Shown here: positions 55,211 to 63,809 of the stretch, one piece after another
Layout: each line of letters opens with the position of its first letter
Position numbering within the stretch: the first letter of the stretch is position 1
DNA from: WHTI01 sp963826105
GTDB taxonomy: Bacteria; Actinomycetota; CADDZG01; WHSQ01
Assembly: GCA_963826105.1 (NCBI GenBank)
Contig: CAWGWA010000013.1
Coordinates: forward strand, 248,001 to 312,000
Reading direction: 5' to 3'
DNA length: 64,000 nucleotides
Made by a program: the position numbers and the translations under genes
Notes under the pieces: generated by a model
What the model saw: the letters and a program-made list of their open reading frames with translations, nothing else
What the model was told of the DNA's origin: nothing
The model's database searches: none

Positions 55211-55221
55211 CAGTTTGTTGA
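55207..55221. promoter_or_regulatory. Operator-like inverted repeat, copy 2 (LLM/ygeY operon promoter)
   Basis: TCAACAGTTTGTTGA is identical to the sequence at 45292-45306. On the minus strand it runs into TTGACG, a likely -35 box for the LLM operon, so the repeat overlaps the promoter just as at copy 1. A clear -10 box was not found. The neighbouring mug gene ends at 55230, outside the site. Confidence 0.6.
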
Positions 55222-55229
55222 ATTTTCGA

Positions 55230-55789
55230 CTATGGCCCCTGGGCCTCGGCCCGGAGCTCGCCGAAGACCCGGGCGAGGTCGGGGACCTGGTAGTGGGCGT
55301 TCAGGCCCGACGGGTTCGGCAGCAACCAGACCCTGGAGTCGGTCCGATCGCGTGTTCTTGAGGGCCGACAACGGCATCGGGGCGGCCGAACGCGGTCCGG
55401 TAAGAGGTGAGCCCCAGGATCGCGACGAAGCGGGGCCGGTATCGCTTGGCCTTCCGCTCGAGGCCAACGGCTCCCTTGCGGAATTCGTCGCTTGTGATGC
55501 CGACCATCGTTGCGGTCGCCCGGTTCACGAAGTTGGTGATGCCGAGGCCGTACTCGAGCAGCGCCTCCTCCTCGAACGGGCCGAGGACTCGGTCGGTGAA
55601 GCCCGACGCGTGAAGTGCCTTCCAGAGTCGATTCCCCGGTCGGGCGAAGTGATGTCCGACGGCTCCGGAGTACAGACCCGGATTGATCCCGCAGAACAAC
55701 ACGTCGAGGTCGTGGCCGATGACGTCGGCGACCGGGGCATCCTGCGCCGCCGCGATCTGCTCCTTGGTGGGGCGCCATGGCTCCTGCAT
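55230..55789 (-). CDS. mug: Mug-type G:T/U mismatch-specific DNA glycosylase, frameshifted
   Basis: About 186 residues of the uracil-DNA-glycosylase superfamily, Mug branch: LDVLFCGINPGLYSGAVGHHFARPGNRLWKALH, GLGITNFVNRATA, FVAILGLTSYRTAFG. After a missing C near 55345 it continues VWLLPNPSGLNAHY, the family's DNA-wedge motif, and ends at 55230. It removes U or T mispaired with G. It is upstream of, and not coupled to, the LLM operon; the second operator copy lies between them. Confidence 0.88.
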
Positions 55790-55857
55790 CCCTGGATGAT
55801 GCCTCGATGTCGGCCCTGCGACACCTTTTCGCCCCGGCTCCCGTATACGTTCCTGGC

Positions 55858-56831
55858 GTGCAGATCGAGCGCTTCGATGAAGCTCACCTAGAGGACGCGG
55901 CGGCGTTGCTTGCCGCGCGTCATCGCCGTAACCGCGCGGCCGAGCCGCTTCTGCCGGTTCGCTTCGAGGACCCGACCGATTGCGCGGTGGAGATCTCCAA
56001 GGTGCTGCTGCAGGAGGGCTCCGGCGGGGTGGTGGCTACCGAGGACGGTCGGATGACGGGCTACTTCCTTTACCGGGTCGGTGACGACATCTTCGGCTCG
56101 CACGTGTGGTGTGGGATCGAGTCGCATGCCTACGACGATGAGGCCGGTCCCGAGACCCTGCGTCGTCTTTACGGGGCACTCGCCGGCGATTGGGTCGCCG
56201 CCGGTCGAGGACATCACTACGCGATGGCCTCGGCGAGTGACCTCGATGCCCTCGACCGTTGGTTCCATCTCTCGTTCGGGCACCAGCAGGTCCATGCCTT
56301 GATGGAGGTCGAGGCGCGCGGATACAAAGCCGGCGGAAGGTTTCTCCGTCCGGAAGATCGGTCCCGGCGACGAGGCGGCGATCGAACCGCTGGTCCGGTT
56401 GATCTGGGAGGCGCACCAGGAGGCGCCCGTATTCGTAGTGGTCGGCGAGGAGGATTGGAGCCGGTCTCCATGCCTCGCACGTCGAAGTGCTGAACGATCC
56501 GAAGGTCGGGTACTTCCTCGCGGAGGAGGACGGTGTCCCGCTCGGCCACGCGGTGATGGACCGCGTTCTCGAAACGAACTACCCGATGTTCACCCCCGAG
56601 GGCTCGGTCTACCTCGAGGTCGCCGCGACCCTGCCCTCGGCACGCGGGCGTGGCGTGATGACGGCACTCGTAGACGCATGCCTGAACTGGTCGGCGGATG
56701 AGGGGTACGACATCTGCGTCACGGACTGGCGCGCCACTAACCTGTTGTCTTCGAACTTCTGGCCTCACCGGGGATTCCGTCCGGTGGCCTACCGGCTCCA
56801 CCGGGTGATCGACCCTCGGAGCCTGCCTTAG
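55858..56831 (+). CDS. Tandem GNAT acetyltransferase, frameshifted
   Basis: About 324 residues. The first half (FDEAHLEDAAALLAARHRRN, FEDPTDCAVEISKVLLQEG, GYFLYRVGDDI) is a degenerate acetyltransferase domain. The second half (VGYFLAEEDGVPLGHAVMDRV, YLEVAATLPSARGRGVMTALVD, DWRATNLLSSNFWPHRGFRPV) has the acetyl-CoA loop RGRGVMTALV. Two indels, near 56345 and 56470, must be corrected to join them. GTG 55858 is favoured because TATACG lies eight bases upstream; the frame is open to 55777. Substrate unknown. Confidence 0.75.
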
Positions 56832-57595
56832 CTCTCGGTCCCGTCCCGCTTCTTACGGCGAGCGGCTCGCTCGGTCGCGAGCATCTCGGCCGCCGCCTCG
56901 GCCGTCGGCGCGGTACCGCCGAGGTGGGCGGGCAACCACCAGCGGTCGGAGTCTCCCGCCGGAGATTGCGGATACGCATCGGCGGCCCGTTTCACCAGGC
57001 CAGAGATGTCCGCCATGAGCCGGCCGGTCACATCGACGGGATCTTCGCCGGGGTCGTAGCCGACCGGAGCGCCGATATCCACAGTGATCGCGACTTTGCG
57101 CTGGAAGTTCCGCGGGCGACCTTTGGTCATGATGCGTTGCGAGCCCCACACCGCACCCGGTAGTAAGGGAGCCCCCGCCGCCATGGCCATCCGGGCGGCT
57201 CCCGACCTGCCCTCTCCAGGGACGAATGACGGGTTGATCGTCGACTCGGGGAACATCCCGATGATCTCGCCTCGCCTGAGTGCGGCGACCGACTCCTCGA
57301 CCGAATCCTTGGCCTTGCCGAAACTATCGACGGGGATGTGCTTCATCCCTCTCATCAGGGGGCCGGAGACCTTGTGATCGAAGACCTCCTGTTTGGCAAG
57401 GAAGCGAACCAGCCGACCTCGAGGACGCGCCGCAAATCCGACGAAGACGAAGTCGAGATAGCCCACGTGGTTGGTCGCGATGACTGCGGGGCCGGTGGTC
57501 GGGATGTGTTCTCCACCGGTGACGCGGATGTCCCACGCCAGGGTCTTGAAAACGGTGAGGGCGAGCCCGATGACGGGCCGGTAGACGAGCTCCAC
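56828..57595 (-). CDS. PlsC-type 1-acylglycerol-3-phosphate acyltransferase
   Basis: A 255-residue LPLAT-family membrane acyltransferase. Motif I NHVGYLD (HX4D-like with N-H-x4-D), GPLMRGMKHIPVD (motif II), GEIIGMFPESTI (motif III, FPES) and AVWGSQRI (motif IV) are in order. It would add the second acyl chain in phospholipid synthesis, or act on related lipids. GTG 57595 has AAGGAG five bases upstream; the long upstream open frame is a shadow. It shares TTAG with the convergent GNAT gene. Confidence 0.87.
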   Translation of the reverse strand: MELVYRPVIGLALTVFKTLAWDIRVTGGEHIPTTGPAVIATNHVGYLDFVFVGFAARPRGRLVRFLAKQEVFDHKVSGPLMRGMKHIPVDSFGKAKDSVEESVAALRRGEIIGMFPESTINPSFVPGEGRSGAARMAMAAGAPLLPGAVWGSQRIMTKGRPRNFQRKVAITVDIGAPVGYDPGEDPVDVTGRLMADISGLVKRAADAYPQSPAGDSDRWWLPAHLGGTAPTAEAAAEMLATERAARRKKRDGTES

Positions 57596-57713
57596 GGGTC
57601 TCCTTGGTCGTTTCGCCCAGACTAGCCTTCTCCGCAGATCTAGGAATCCCAGGTGGGGGCCCTGCGTTACGGGTAAGGAAGCAGAACGAGGAATTCCCGA
57701 CCCAGGAGGCACT

Positions 57714-58091
57714 GTGGCGACGATCGAACTCAACAAGGACAACTTCCAACAGACCGTCGAGGACAACGAGACGGTGTTCATCGATTTCTGGGCGGAGTGG
57801 TGCGGCCCATGCAAGGCCTTCGGCCCCGTCTTCGAGGCGGCCTCGGAGAAGCATCCGGGCGCGGTCTTCGCGAAGGTCGACACTGAGGATGAGCGTGAGC
57901 TTGCGGGCGCGTTCCAGATCATGTCGATCCCGACTCTGATGGCCTTCCGGGATAACGTCCTTCTGTACGCCGAGCCTGGAGCACTCCCTCCCGAAGCTCT
58001 GGAGGATCTGATCCAGCAGGTGAACGCACTTGATATGGACGAGGTCCGCAAGAAGGTCGCCGAGTCCGCGCAGGAGTCGGTAGACCAGTAA
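57714..58091 (+). CDS. Thioredoxin
   Basis: A 125-residue thioredoxin with active site FWAEWCGPCKAF near residue 30 and the cis-proline loop MSIPTLMAFRDN. It reduces disulfides. The tail after residue 105 (MDEVRKKVAESAQESVDQ) is a short extra helix. GTG 57714 has AGGAGG five bases upstream. The M28 peptidase gene follows after 16 bases with its own ribosome site, probably in the same transcript. Confidence 0.93.
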   Translation: MATIELNKDNFQQTVEDNETVFIDFWAEWCGPCKAFGPVFEAASEKHPGAVFAKVDTEDERELAGAFQIMSIPTLMAFRDNVLLYAEPGALPPEALEDLIQQVNALDMDEVRKKVAESAQESVDQ

Positions 58092-58107
58092 CCAGAGGAG
58101 GATCCCT

Positions 58108-59526
58108 ACGCGCGCAGCGGCGATCGTCCTGTGCGCGGCTCTCCTTCTCGGTGCTACCTGCGATGAGGATCGGCCTTCGGCCGAGCCGACCCCGAGCCCC
58201 ACTCGGGCGAGCCTGGTACCGACCGGATCGCTCGAGGACGCGGTTACCGCGGAGGGCATCGGCGAGCATCTCGATGCGCTTGAGGAGATCGCCGACGCCA
58301 ACGGTGGGAACCGCGCCGCCGGCACCGACGGGCACTGGGAATCGGTTCTCTATTTCGAGGACCGCCTGAGAGACGCCGGCTACGACGTGTCCCTCGACTA
58401 CTTCTCGTTCCCGTACTTCGACGTGCTGGGTCCGGGGCGATTGAAGCTCGACGGACGGCCCCGCTTCGAGGAGGGGAGGGACTACCGGGCGATGATCTAT
58501 TCGGCCCCGGGCCGCGTCACGGGACCCCTGGTCAGTGTGTCGTTCGACCAGCCCGAAGAAGGTTGCGAGCCCGGAGCGTACGCGTCGGTCGATCCCGGTG
58601 ATGTCGTGCTCGTTCGGCCGGGCCCGTGCTACTACCGAGATCTGGTGACCAACGCTCAGACGGCGGGAGCCGCAGCGGTCCTGCTCAGCATCCCCGAGTT
58701 CACCGACGCCACCGGCGTGCTGCGACCGGGGCTCATCTCTCCCGAGGGAATCGAGATCCCGGCGTTCGTCCTGAGCAACGAGGCGGGTCTCGAACTGGAC
58801 GCATCGGGCGGAACGATCACGATCAACTCACCGGTGCGGACCGAACAACGGATGACTCCGAACCTCATCGCCGAGTCCCCGGGAGGCGACGCGGATCAGG
58901 TTGTGATGGCGGGCGGACATCTCGACTCGGTCATCGACGGCCCCGGCATCAACGACAACGGTTCGGGAACCGCGACCCTGCTCGAGATAGCCGAGGAGAT
59001 GGCGGGGATGGACCTCGACAACAGGGTTCGCTTCGCGTTCTGGTCGGCAGAGGAAGTAGGCCTGCTCGGCTCCACCCACTACGTTGACTCGCTCGGCCCG
59101 GGCCTCGGAGATGTCGCCGCGTATCTCAACTTCGACATGGTCGGGTCGCCGAACTTCGTGCGCTACGTCTACGACGACTCCGGAGCCCCCGAGGGCTCCG
59201 TGGAGATCCACGACTTCCTGCAGGCTCACTTCGCAGCGAAGGACCTTCCGATCGAGGACCTCGACCTGGAAGGTCGCTCCGACCACGGACCGTTCCTGCG
59301 GAGCGGCATCCCAGTCGGAGGGCTGTTCACGGGGGCGGACATGATCAAGACCGCATCCGAGGTGGAGTCATACGGAGGGATCGAGGGTGACTACGAGGAC
59401 CAGTGCTACCACCGTGCATGTGACGACACAGGCAACATCAACCCTGAGGTCCTCGACGAGATGGCCGATGCCATCGTCGCACTACTCCTGGAACTGACGA
59501 TGAGGCCGAAGCCGCTCAGCAAGTAG
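58108..59526 (+). CDS. Exported M28-family aminopeptidase with PA domain
   Basis: About 472 residues. The N-terminus (RAAAIVLCAALLLGATC) is a signal peptide ending in a cysteine that may be lipidated, followed by a Ser/Pro/Thr linker (SAEPTPSPTRA). A protease-associated domain (residues about 160-250) precedes the M28 core: MAGGHLDSVIDGPGINDNGSGTATLLEIAE (zinc His and Asp), FWSAEEVGLLGSTHYV (catalytic Glu), YLNFDMVGSPN and a final His in CYHRACDD. The only start that includes the signal peptide is ACG 58108, six bases after AGAGGAGG; GTG 58387 would remove export. ATG changed to ACG, or an error, is likely. Confidence 0.82.
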   Translation, partial: TRAAAIVLCAALLLGATCDEDRPSAEPTPSPTRASLVPTGSLEDAVTAEGIGEHLDALEEIADANGGNRAAGTDGHWESVLYFEDRLRDAGYDVSLDYFSFPYFDVLGPGRLKLDGRPRFEEGRDYRAMIYSAPGRVTGPLVSVSFDQPEEGCEPGAYASVDPGDVVLVRPGPCYYRDLVTNAQTAGAAAVLLSIPEFTDATGVLRPGLISPEGIEIPAFVLSNEAGLELDASGGTITINSPVRTEQRMTPNLIAESPGGDADQVVMAGGHLDSVIDGPGINDNGSGTATLLEIAEEMAGMDLDNRVRFAFWSAEEVGLLGSTHYVDSLGPGLGDVAAYLNFDMVGSPNFVRYVYDDSGAPEGSVEIHDFLQAHFAAKDLPIEDLDLEGRSDHGPFLRSGIPVGGLFTGADMIKTASEVESYGGIEGDYEDQCYHRACDDTGNINPEVLDEMADAIVALLLELTMRPKPLSK

Positions 59527-59569
59527 GCCGTCTGCCGGCATGCTTGCTTTCGGCGAATACGCTTGAGGG

Positions 59570-60521
59570 GTGGAGCCCGGCGTTTTCGATCCCGACCGCT
59601 TTAGAGACGAACCGATGATGACCGCGCGAACAGGTCGCGGAGCGTGCGGGCGTCGACCTCGAGACCGCCAAACGCACGTGGCGAGCCCTTGGATTCCCGG
59701 ACGCCGACGACGATGAGGTCGCGTTCGACGAGCGCGATCTGGAATCCCTCCGCTCGTTGTCGGCTCTGGTGTCGTTCGGCTTCCCTCTCGAGGACCTCAT
59801 CACCATGGCGCGCACCTACGGCCAGGCGATGTCTCGGATCGCCGACGCCGAGACCCGCCTGTTCCACGAGCGCTTCCTCAAGGAGGACGAGCGGCCCGAC
59901 GAAGCGACCCTCGATGCGATCGTGCCGCGGCTCCTCGATCTCGTTGGGGTCACGATCGAGAACATCCACCGCCGGCATCTGTCGTCGGCTTTGAGACAGT
60001 TGACGCAGGCTCATCCCGAAGGAGGCGGATCGCATCTGGCGGTTGGGTTCGCTGATCTCGTTGATTTCTCGACGATCTCGGGTGATCTACCGGGCGGTGA
60101 GTTGGGTTCGCTGGTCGGACGTTTCGAGGAACTCGCCATCGAGGTGTGTACCGGGACGGGCGTCAGATTGGTCAAGATGATCGGCGACGCCGTCATGTTC
60201 GTGTCGTCCGATGCGGATGCGGCTCTGTCCGCCGCTATGGAGATCGTGACGACCGCGGCCAAGGACTCGATACTGCCTCCGGCGCGCGCTGGACTCGATA
60301 TGGGTGACGCGCTCCCGTTGGGCGGGGACTACTTCGGTCGGCCCGTCAATGTTGCAGCTCGCGTCACCGCGTACGCGCTCCCCTCGACCATCGTTGTCTC
60401 GAAGGATCTGCTCGAACACGTTGGTCGGGAGATGGACGTATCGCGCATCGGCCGAAGGAAACTCAAGGGTGTTGGTGAGGTTCTGCTGTTCAAGGTCAAA
60501 GGGGACCTCGAGACCGACTAG
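59570..60521 (+). CDS. Class III adenylate cyclase with N-terminal regulatory domain, frameshifted
   Basis: About 317 residues. The N-terminal half (QVAERAGVDLETAKRTWRALGF, DLESLRSLSALVSFGFPLEDL) resembles the regulatory domain of mycobacterial Rv1264-type cyclases. The catalytic domain keeps both metal aspartates (VGFADLVDFST and KMIGDAVMFV), the lysine in RLVKMIGD, and the NxxxR transition-state pair in GRPVNVAARV. It should therefore be an active cyclase. One base is missing near 59620. GTG 59570 lies six bases after TACGCT, so the mRNA is probably leaderless. Control by pH, as in Rv1264, is only a possibility. Confidence 0.87.
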
Positions 60522-60826
60522 CGGATCGCCCTCGCCGTGGCCGTCACCGCGGCCGCGATGATGACCACGATGAGCGACGGCACCTTGAATCTGAGAGCGA
60601 TCCCAGCCGCGACCATTCCCAAGACGCGCTCGTCGAGGACCAAGGACCGATCGCCCTCGAAGGTCGATACCGCGATCAGAGCCGCGAGGAGGCTAGGACC
60701 CATCAACGCGACGATGGCGGTTGCGCTCGGAGGGAGTGGTCGACCCTCGAGCAGCACAGGACCGGTTGCCTTGAGCGCCATGGTCACGAGACCGAGGAAC
60801 ACGACGACGATCAGGGCCGGTTCCAC
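60518..60826 (-). CDS. azlD: AzlD-family branched-chain amino acid exporter subunit
   Basis: A 102-residue protein with four predicted membrane segments (ALIVVVFLGLVTMALKATGP, AIVALMGPSLLAALIAVSTF, MVAAGIALRF, SLIVVIIAAAVTA). It partners AzlC in exporting branched-chain or related amino acids. It overlaps the azlC 3' end by 16 bases and its stop shares CTAG with the cyclase gene. Confidence 0.87.
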   Translation of the reverse strand: MEPALIVVVFLGLVTMALKATGPVLLEGRPLPPSATAIVALMGPSLLAALIAVSTFEGDRSLVLDERVLGMVAAGIALRFKVPSLIVVIIAAAVTATARAIR

Positions 60827-61494
60827 GAGAGCCTCGCGATCAGAAGCGGTGGGATGACGGCGACGAGGATCGGGATCCCGGCCGGGGCGAGCGGGACGAG
60901 GGTCAGAGCGATCGCGGCGCCGCCGAGGGCAGCCCAGCGGGCATCAGGCTCGCGGAAACGCGGCGCGACGAGGACGAGGAAAAGAGCCGGGAACGCAGCA
61001 TCGAGCCCCAGCCGTGCGGGGTCGCCGAGGAACCCTCCGGCGGCGACGCCCAGAGCGGTCCCGACGATCCACGACAGGTAGAGCGTGAGCCCAGCGCCGA
61101 TCAGGAGGCCCTTGTCGAACCGACCTCCTCCGGTGTGGGCGATCGCCCACGACTCATCGACCGCGAGTTGTGCGTAGAGGAACCGTTTCCAAACGGGACC
61201 ATCCAGAGCGGGGGCCAGAGAGATTCCGATCGGCATATAGCGCGTGTTCAGCAGGATCCCCGCGACCAGAGCTGCGGCCGCGCCACCTCCTTCAGTGAGG
61301 ATCGAGGCGGCGGCGAACTGCGCCGAACCGGCGAACGTGGTCGCCGACATCGCGATCGCGAGCAGAGGCTTGATCCCCGCAGCCTCGGCAAGTGCCCCAA
61401 AGGAAACGCCGAATGCGAACACCGGTGCGGCTAGGGGGATCGAGGCGCGCGCTCCTCCGGCTCGGCTGCTGGAGGCCCCCTCGGGAAACGACAT
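60811..61494 (-). CDS. azlC: AzlC-family branched-chain amino acid exporter subunit
   Basis: About 227 residues with seven or eight membrane segments. The family signature is GALAEAAGIKPLLAIAMSATTFAGSAQFAA and LNTRYMPIGISLAP; AQLAVDESWAIA follows. It is the large subunit of an AzlCD exporter. ATG 61494 is chosen because TACCCT lies seven bases upstream and homology begins soon after; the frame is open to 61536. Confidence 0.88.
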   Translation of the reverse strand: MSFPEGASSSRAGGARASIPLAAPVFAFGVSFGALAEAAGIKPLLAIAMSATTFAGSAQFAAASILTEGGGAAAALVAGILLNTRYMPIGISLAPALDGPVWKRFLYAQLAVDESWAIAHTGGGRFDKGLLIGAGLTLYLSWIVGTALGVAAGGFLGDPARLGLDAAFPALFLVLVAPRFREPDARWAALGGAAIALTLVPLAPAGIPILVAVIPPLLIARLSWNRP

Positions 61495-61570
61495 GGCCGA
61501 TAGGGTATCTGCGGGCGCCCTTGTGGCGTGGCTCACGACTGTCTGCGACCGGACATCCCATCATCGGTCC

Positions 61571-63031
61571 GTGAGCGGGACACGAAGGACGACAAGAGCG
61601 ATCGTCGCGGTGGCCGTCATCCTCGCCGGCACCCCTCCGGCGGCGGCCTCGTCGGATCTTCCCTTACTGAGCCCTCCGGTCGACGCGCAGATCACGCTCC
61701 GCTTCGAAGAGCCGCGCCTCGACTGGGGACCAGGTCATCGAGGGATCGACTACGGCGTCGCCGCCGGCACCCAGGTGCGCGCGGCGGCGTTCGGAACGGT
61801 CTCGTTCGCGGGATCGGTGGCCGGGATCCTGGCCGTGACGATCGACCATGGAAGAGGGCTGGAGTCGACCTACTCACAACTCGCCGAGGTGTCGGTCGAG
61901 GCCGGTGACGTCGTCGCCGCAGGAACGTGGGTCGGGGTGGCCGGCGCGTCGCACTCAGGCACCGGCGGCGGCCTGCATCTCGGAGTGAAGCTCTACGGCG
62001 ACTACGTTGATCCGGAAGACCATCTTGGTCCCGTGGACGCGTCCCGCGCTATCCATCTCACGCGCTTGGTGCACACGGTTTCGGAAGACTCGCTCTTGGC
62101 CGAGTACCTCCCGCGCCTTCCCGGGTCTCCTTTTCGATCGTGTGTTCCAACCCGCCCGTTGGACGACACCCCGTCTCCGGCGAACGACAACCTCGTAGTC
62201 GTCATCGGCGGGATCGCGAGTAGCACCGAAGGGCGTCCGGACGACATCTTCTCGGCCCCTGCACGTCTCGGCTATGACCCACTCGACACGTTTCGATTCT
62301 CTTATCGAGGAAGCGACGGCGATCGCTTGCACGAGCCGTACGGCCCGGAGGACACCTGGGGCGACCTCCGAGGTTACGCATCCGACCTCGCCGAGCAACT
62401 ACGAAGGCTCCGGGCCCAGCATCCGGGACGGGCGATCGACCTGATCGCCCACTCGCAAGGCGGGATCGTTGCGCGCTACATGCTTGCGCTAGTGGCTTCC
62501 GAGTGGGATGCATCGATGCCTACGATCGAGAATCTCGTCACGTTCTCGACACCCCACCGCGGGGCTCCGCTTGCGGGGGCTGCGGGGGACATTCGATCGT
62601 CGCCGTTCGGGCGGGTCGCGCTGGAAGTGGGGTCGCTACTGGCGGAGGGAGGGAAGCTCCGCATCGATCCCGCGAGCATCGCGGTGGGTCAGCTCGCTCC
62701 CGGTTCGGAGTTGATAGATCTGCTCGCGACGACCGACACCATGTTCGGCACGCGCGTACTTGCACTCAACCTTCCGAACGACCCCATCGTGCCTGCGGAC
62801 CGAGCGGTCTTCCCCGGGAAGCAGACCGTCACGGTCCCGCCGACCGGCTGGCTGGCGGGACATTCGGCGATCGTTCGCTCGCCGTTCGCCCTCGGGAGTG
62901 CATACGACTTCCTCCGCGGGGGAGCACCGGCATGTCCGAACAAGTGGAGTGGCGTCGCCACGGGGGCCGGTTGGTTGACCGGGGTTTTCGAACGCTCGTT
63001 GACCCGATGGATCCCCCTGGTCGGGCTCTGA
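61571..63031 (+). CDS. Exported fusion of M23 peptidase-like and alpha/beta-hydrolase (lipase-like) domains
   Basis: A 486-residue protein. Signal peptide: TTRAIVAVAVILAGTPPAAA. Residues about 35-155 form a LytM/M23 domain with zinc-ligand motifs GPGHRGIDYGVAAG (HxxxD) and GGLHLGVKLYGDYVDP (HxG in place of the usual HxH). Residues about 195-450 form a PGAP1/lipase-like alpha/beta hydrolase with nucleophile motif IAHSQGGIVARYM, STPHRGAPLAG and a late GHSAIV histidine. The two activities on one exported chain suggest action on wall-linked esters or lipids (inference). GTG 61571 is chosen at the signal peptide; the open frame begins further upstream. Confidence 0.82.
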   Translation: MSGTRRTTRAIVAVAVILAGTPPAAASSDLPLLSPPVDAQITLRFEEPRLDWGPGHRGIDYGVAAGTQVRAAAFGTVSFAGSVAGILAVTIDHGRGLESTYSQLAEVSVEAGDVVAAGTWVGVAGASHSGTGGGLHLGVKLYGDYVDPEDHLGPVDASRAIHLTRLVHTVSEDSLLAEYLPRLPGSPFRSCVPTRPLDDTPSPANDNLVVVIGGIASSTEGRPDDIFSAPARLGYDPLDTFRFSYRGSDGDRLHEPYGPEDTWGDLRGYASDLAEQLRRLRAQHPGRAIDLIAHSQGGIVARYMLALVASEWDASMPTIENLVTFSTPHRGAPLAGAAGDIRSSPFGRVALEVGSLLAEGGKLRIDPASIAVGQLAPGSELIDLLATTDTMFGTRVLALNLPNDPIVPADRAVFPGKQTVTVPPTGWLAGHSAIVRSPFALGSAYDFLRGGAPACPNKWSGVATGAGWLTGVFERSLTRWIPLVGL

Positions 63032-63041
63032 TGGACAAAGA

Positions 63042-63087
63042 GGAACCCCCTCCGTGGGGGGGATGGGCGGATAACGGAGGGGGTTCC
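63042..63087. terminator. Hairpin terminator after the M23-lipase gene
   Basis: GGAACCCCCTCCGT (63042-63055) and ACGGAGGGGGTTCC (63074-63087) form a perfect 14-pair stem with an 18-base loop, beginning 10 bases after the stop. There is no T-run. The rest of the gap to 63257 shows no gene or strong signal. Confidence 0.65.
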
Positions 63088-63269
63088 CGAGGTCCCTTGA
63101 TCGGGGCCTTCTTTATGTGGTCCCGGGGGGACGGGACTTTTGTGGGTGACCCACATTGTGAACCGATTCACAAGGCTCGGCAACTCGGATCTGTACCAGA
63201 GTAGGCCCGCCTTTTTGTACTTCCCGCACAAACGACCCGCCTGCCGCCTGAGGAGCCTAGGATAGCCAC

Positions 63270-63809
63270 ATGCCCAACCGCCTCCCGCTCGATGTTCCCG
63301 GTCTCGAGGAGGAATTCGAGCGGGTCGAGATCCGGCGCAGCTCCCGGCGGAAGAAGACCGTCTCGGCCGAGATCGTGGGGGACGTCCTGGTGGTTTCGAT
63401 CCCGGAGCGCCTGTCCCGAGCCGAGGAGCAAGAGTGGGTGACCCTCATGGCCGCGCGGATGGCTCAACGCAAGAAGAAGGATCGACTCAACGCATCGGGG
63501 GAGCTCGAGAGCAAGGCCCGGGAGCTGGGCGATCGTTATGTCGATGGCGTTCGGGCGCGCGACATCTCCTGGGTCCCGACCCAGCGGTCCCGCTGGGGAT
63601 CGTGTAGCCCCGACGACGGGACGATCCGCCTATCGCTAGAGCTCACCAAGTATCCGGCCTGGGTGAGGGACTACGTGATCGTCCACGAGCTTGCGCACCT
63701 CGTCATCCCCGATCACAGCGATGCGTTCTGGGCCATCGTGAATCGGTACCCGCTGACCGAACGAGCACGCGGCTTCCTGATCGCCAAGGGGATGGAAGAA
63801 GGCGTCTAG
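63270..63809 (+). CDS. YgjP/SprT-like M48-type metallopeptidase family protein
   Basis: A 179-residue protein of the YgjP (DUF45) family: RRSSRRKKTVSAEIVGDVLVVSIP, SWVPTQRSRWGSCSPDDGTIRLS, and the zinc motif VIVHELAHLVIPDHSDAFWAIV (HELAH plus downstream His and Asp). The RWGSC block is characteristic. It is a small cytoplasmic peptidase of unknown substrate. TAGGAT lies six bases before the ATG (leaderless). The stop shares CTAG with the convergent gene. Confidence 0.88.
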   Translation: MPNRLPLDVPGLEEEFERVEIRRSSRRKKTVSAEIVGDVLVVSIPERLSRAEEQEWVTLMAARMAQRKKKDRLNASGELESKARELGDRYVDGVRARDISWVPTQRSRWGSCSPDDGTIRLSLELTKYPAWVRDYVIVHELAHLVIPDHSDAFWAIVNRYPLTERARGFLIAKGMEEGV

